Position numbers and translations under genes: made by a program. 64,000 bases of DNA from Alkalilimnicola ehrlichii. GTDB lineage: Bacteria > Pseudomonadota > Gammaproteobacteria > Nitrococcales > AK92. The notes under the pieces were generated by a model that saw only the letters and a list, made by a program, of their open reading frames with translations, did no database searches and had not been told where the DNA came from. Positions 63,917 through 64,000 of the stretch are shown piece after piece. Positions within the stretch are counted from its first letter, which is position 1. Every line of letters starts with the position of its first letter. Location of the stretch: the NCBI RefSeq assembly GCF_003399765.1, contig NZ_NFZV01000012.1, positions 1 to 64,000 on the forward strand, given 5' to 3'.

Positions 63917-64000
63917 ATGCATAGAATCACCCAACTCATCGCTCTCGCTTGCATCGCGTTGCCGTTTTCGGCTTTGGCAGAGACTCGTCTCTACTTAGCC
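63917..64000 (+). CDS. N-terminal fragment of a secreted protein
   Basis: The ATG at 63917 opens MHRITQLIALACIALPFSALAETR and runs off the window. Basic start, hydrophobic core and ALA|E site make a textbook signal peptide, so the product is periplasmic or outer-membrane. Only five mature residues after the presumed cleavage are visible before the edge, so identity is unknown. Weak ribosome site (AAGGAC, rather far upstream). Confidence 0.6.
   Translation, partial: MHRITQLIALACIALPFSALAETRLYLA

Overview
The window is about 64 kb of core chromosome from a gammaproteobacterium. It has moderate to high GC, nearly gapless gene packing, and no rRNA, tRNA, CRISPR array, prophage or recognisable transposase gene. 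The placement rests on gene content and order: the rpoE-rseA-rseB-rseC-degQ envelope-stress unit, then lepA-lepB-DUF4845-rnc-era-recO-pdxJ-acpS, an order familiar from Pseudomonas, and ftsK-lolA-serS, aat-bpt-infA/clpA-clpS and nudJ-mnmA-hflD. The genus cannot be read from this sequence. Succinate dehydrogenase, aconitase, a long (531-residue) isocitrate lyase, alanine dehydrogenase and a phasin-like protein suggest an aerobic heterotroph with a glyoxylate shunt and perhaps polyhydroxyalkanoate storage.

Layout. 0-1.2 kb: end of an unrecognised gene and an exported secretin-N-domain-like protein. 1.2-4.9 kb (minus): nudF, rlmD, a PolB-type exonuclease, cysM. 5.1-7.6 kb (plus): a BarA/GacS hybrid kinase that lacks a central segment. 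7.7-18.7 kb (minus): acpS back to rpoE, with a good candidate for an autoregulated sigma-E promoter in front of rpoE. 19-20.6 kb (plus): nadB. 20.6-25.1 kb (minus): a DUF1674 (SDHAF4-like) gene, sdhCDAB, sdhE, ygfX. 25.3-26.3 kb (plus): ygfZ. 26.4-38.3 kb (minus): lysS, prfB with its programmed frameshift, a two-receiver GGDEF-EAL protein, hrpA, a metallophosphoesterase, thrH and a 5'-nucleotidase. 38.5-43 kb: a PRC-barrel protein, yccA, cysG and cysB. 43.1-43.3 kb: a 166-bp element bounded by 24-bp inverted repeats. 43.4-50.4 kb (minus): a phasin-like gene, serS, lolA, ftsK, ald. 50.8-55.7 kb: the complete N-degron set (aat, bpt, clpA, clpS) around infA. 56.4-64 kb: aceA (minus), then nudJ, mnmA, hflD, acnA and the start of a secreted protein (plus).

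The dominant oddity is technical. About sixteen frame breaks hit otherwise well-conserved genes (rnc, lepA, degQ three times, rpoE, sdhE, lolA, aat, hflD, acnA five times, barA). Nearly all fall on a homopolymer run of 4-8 bases and are repaired by adding one base. This is the signature of unpolished sequencing, not gene decay. In these genes the coordinates given span the repaired gene. Only barA also lacks roughly 80-110 codons and may be truly damaged or mis-assembled.

I found no clear undescribed system. The items most worth a second look are the inverted-repeat element at 43.1 kb, the DUF1674 gene beside sdhCDAB together with SdhE and YgfZ, the degenerate first receiver of the GGDEF-EAL protein, the diverged siroheme-synthase domain of CysG, and the empty but structured 580-bp region upstream of clpS.
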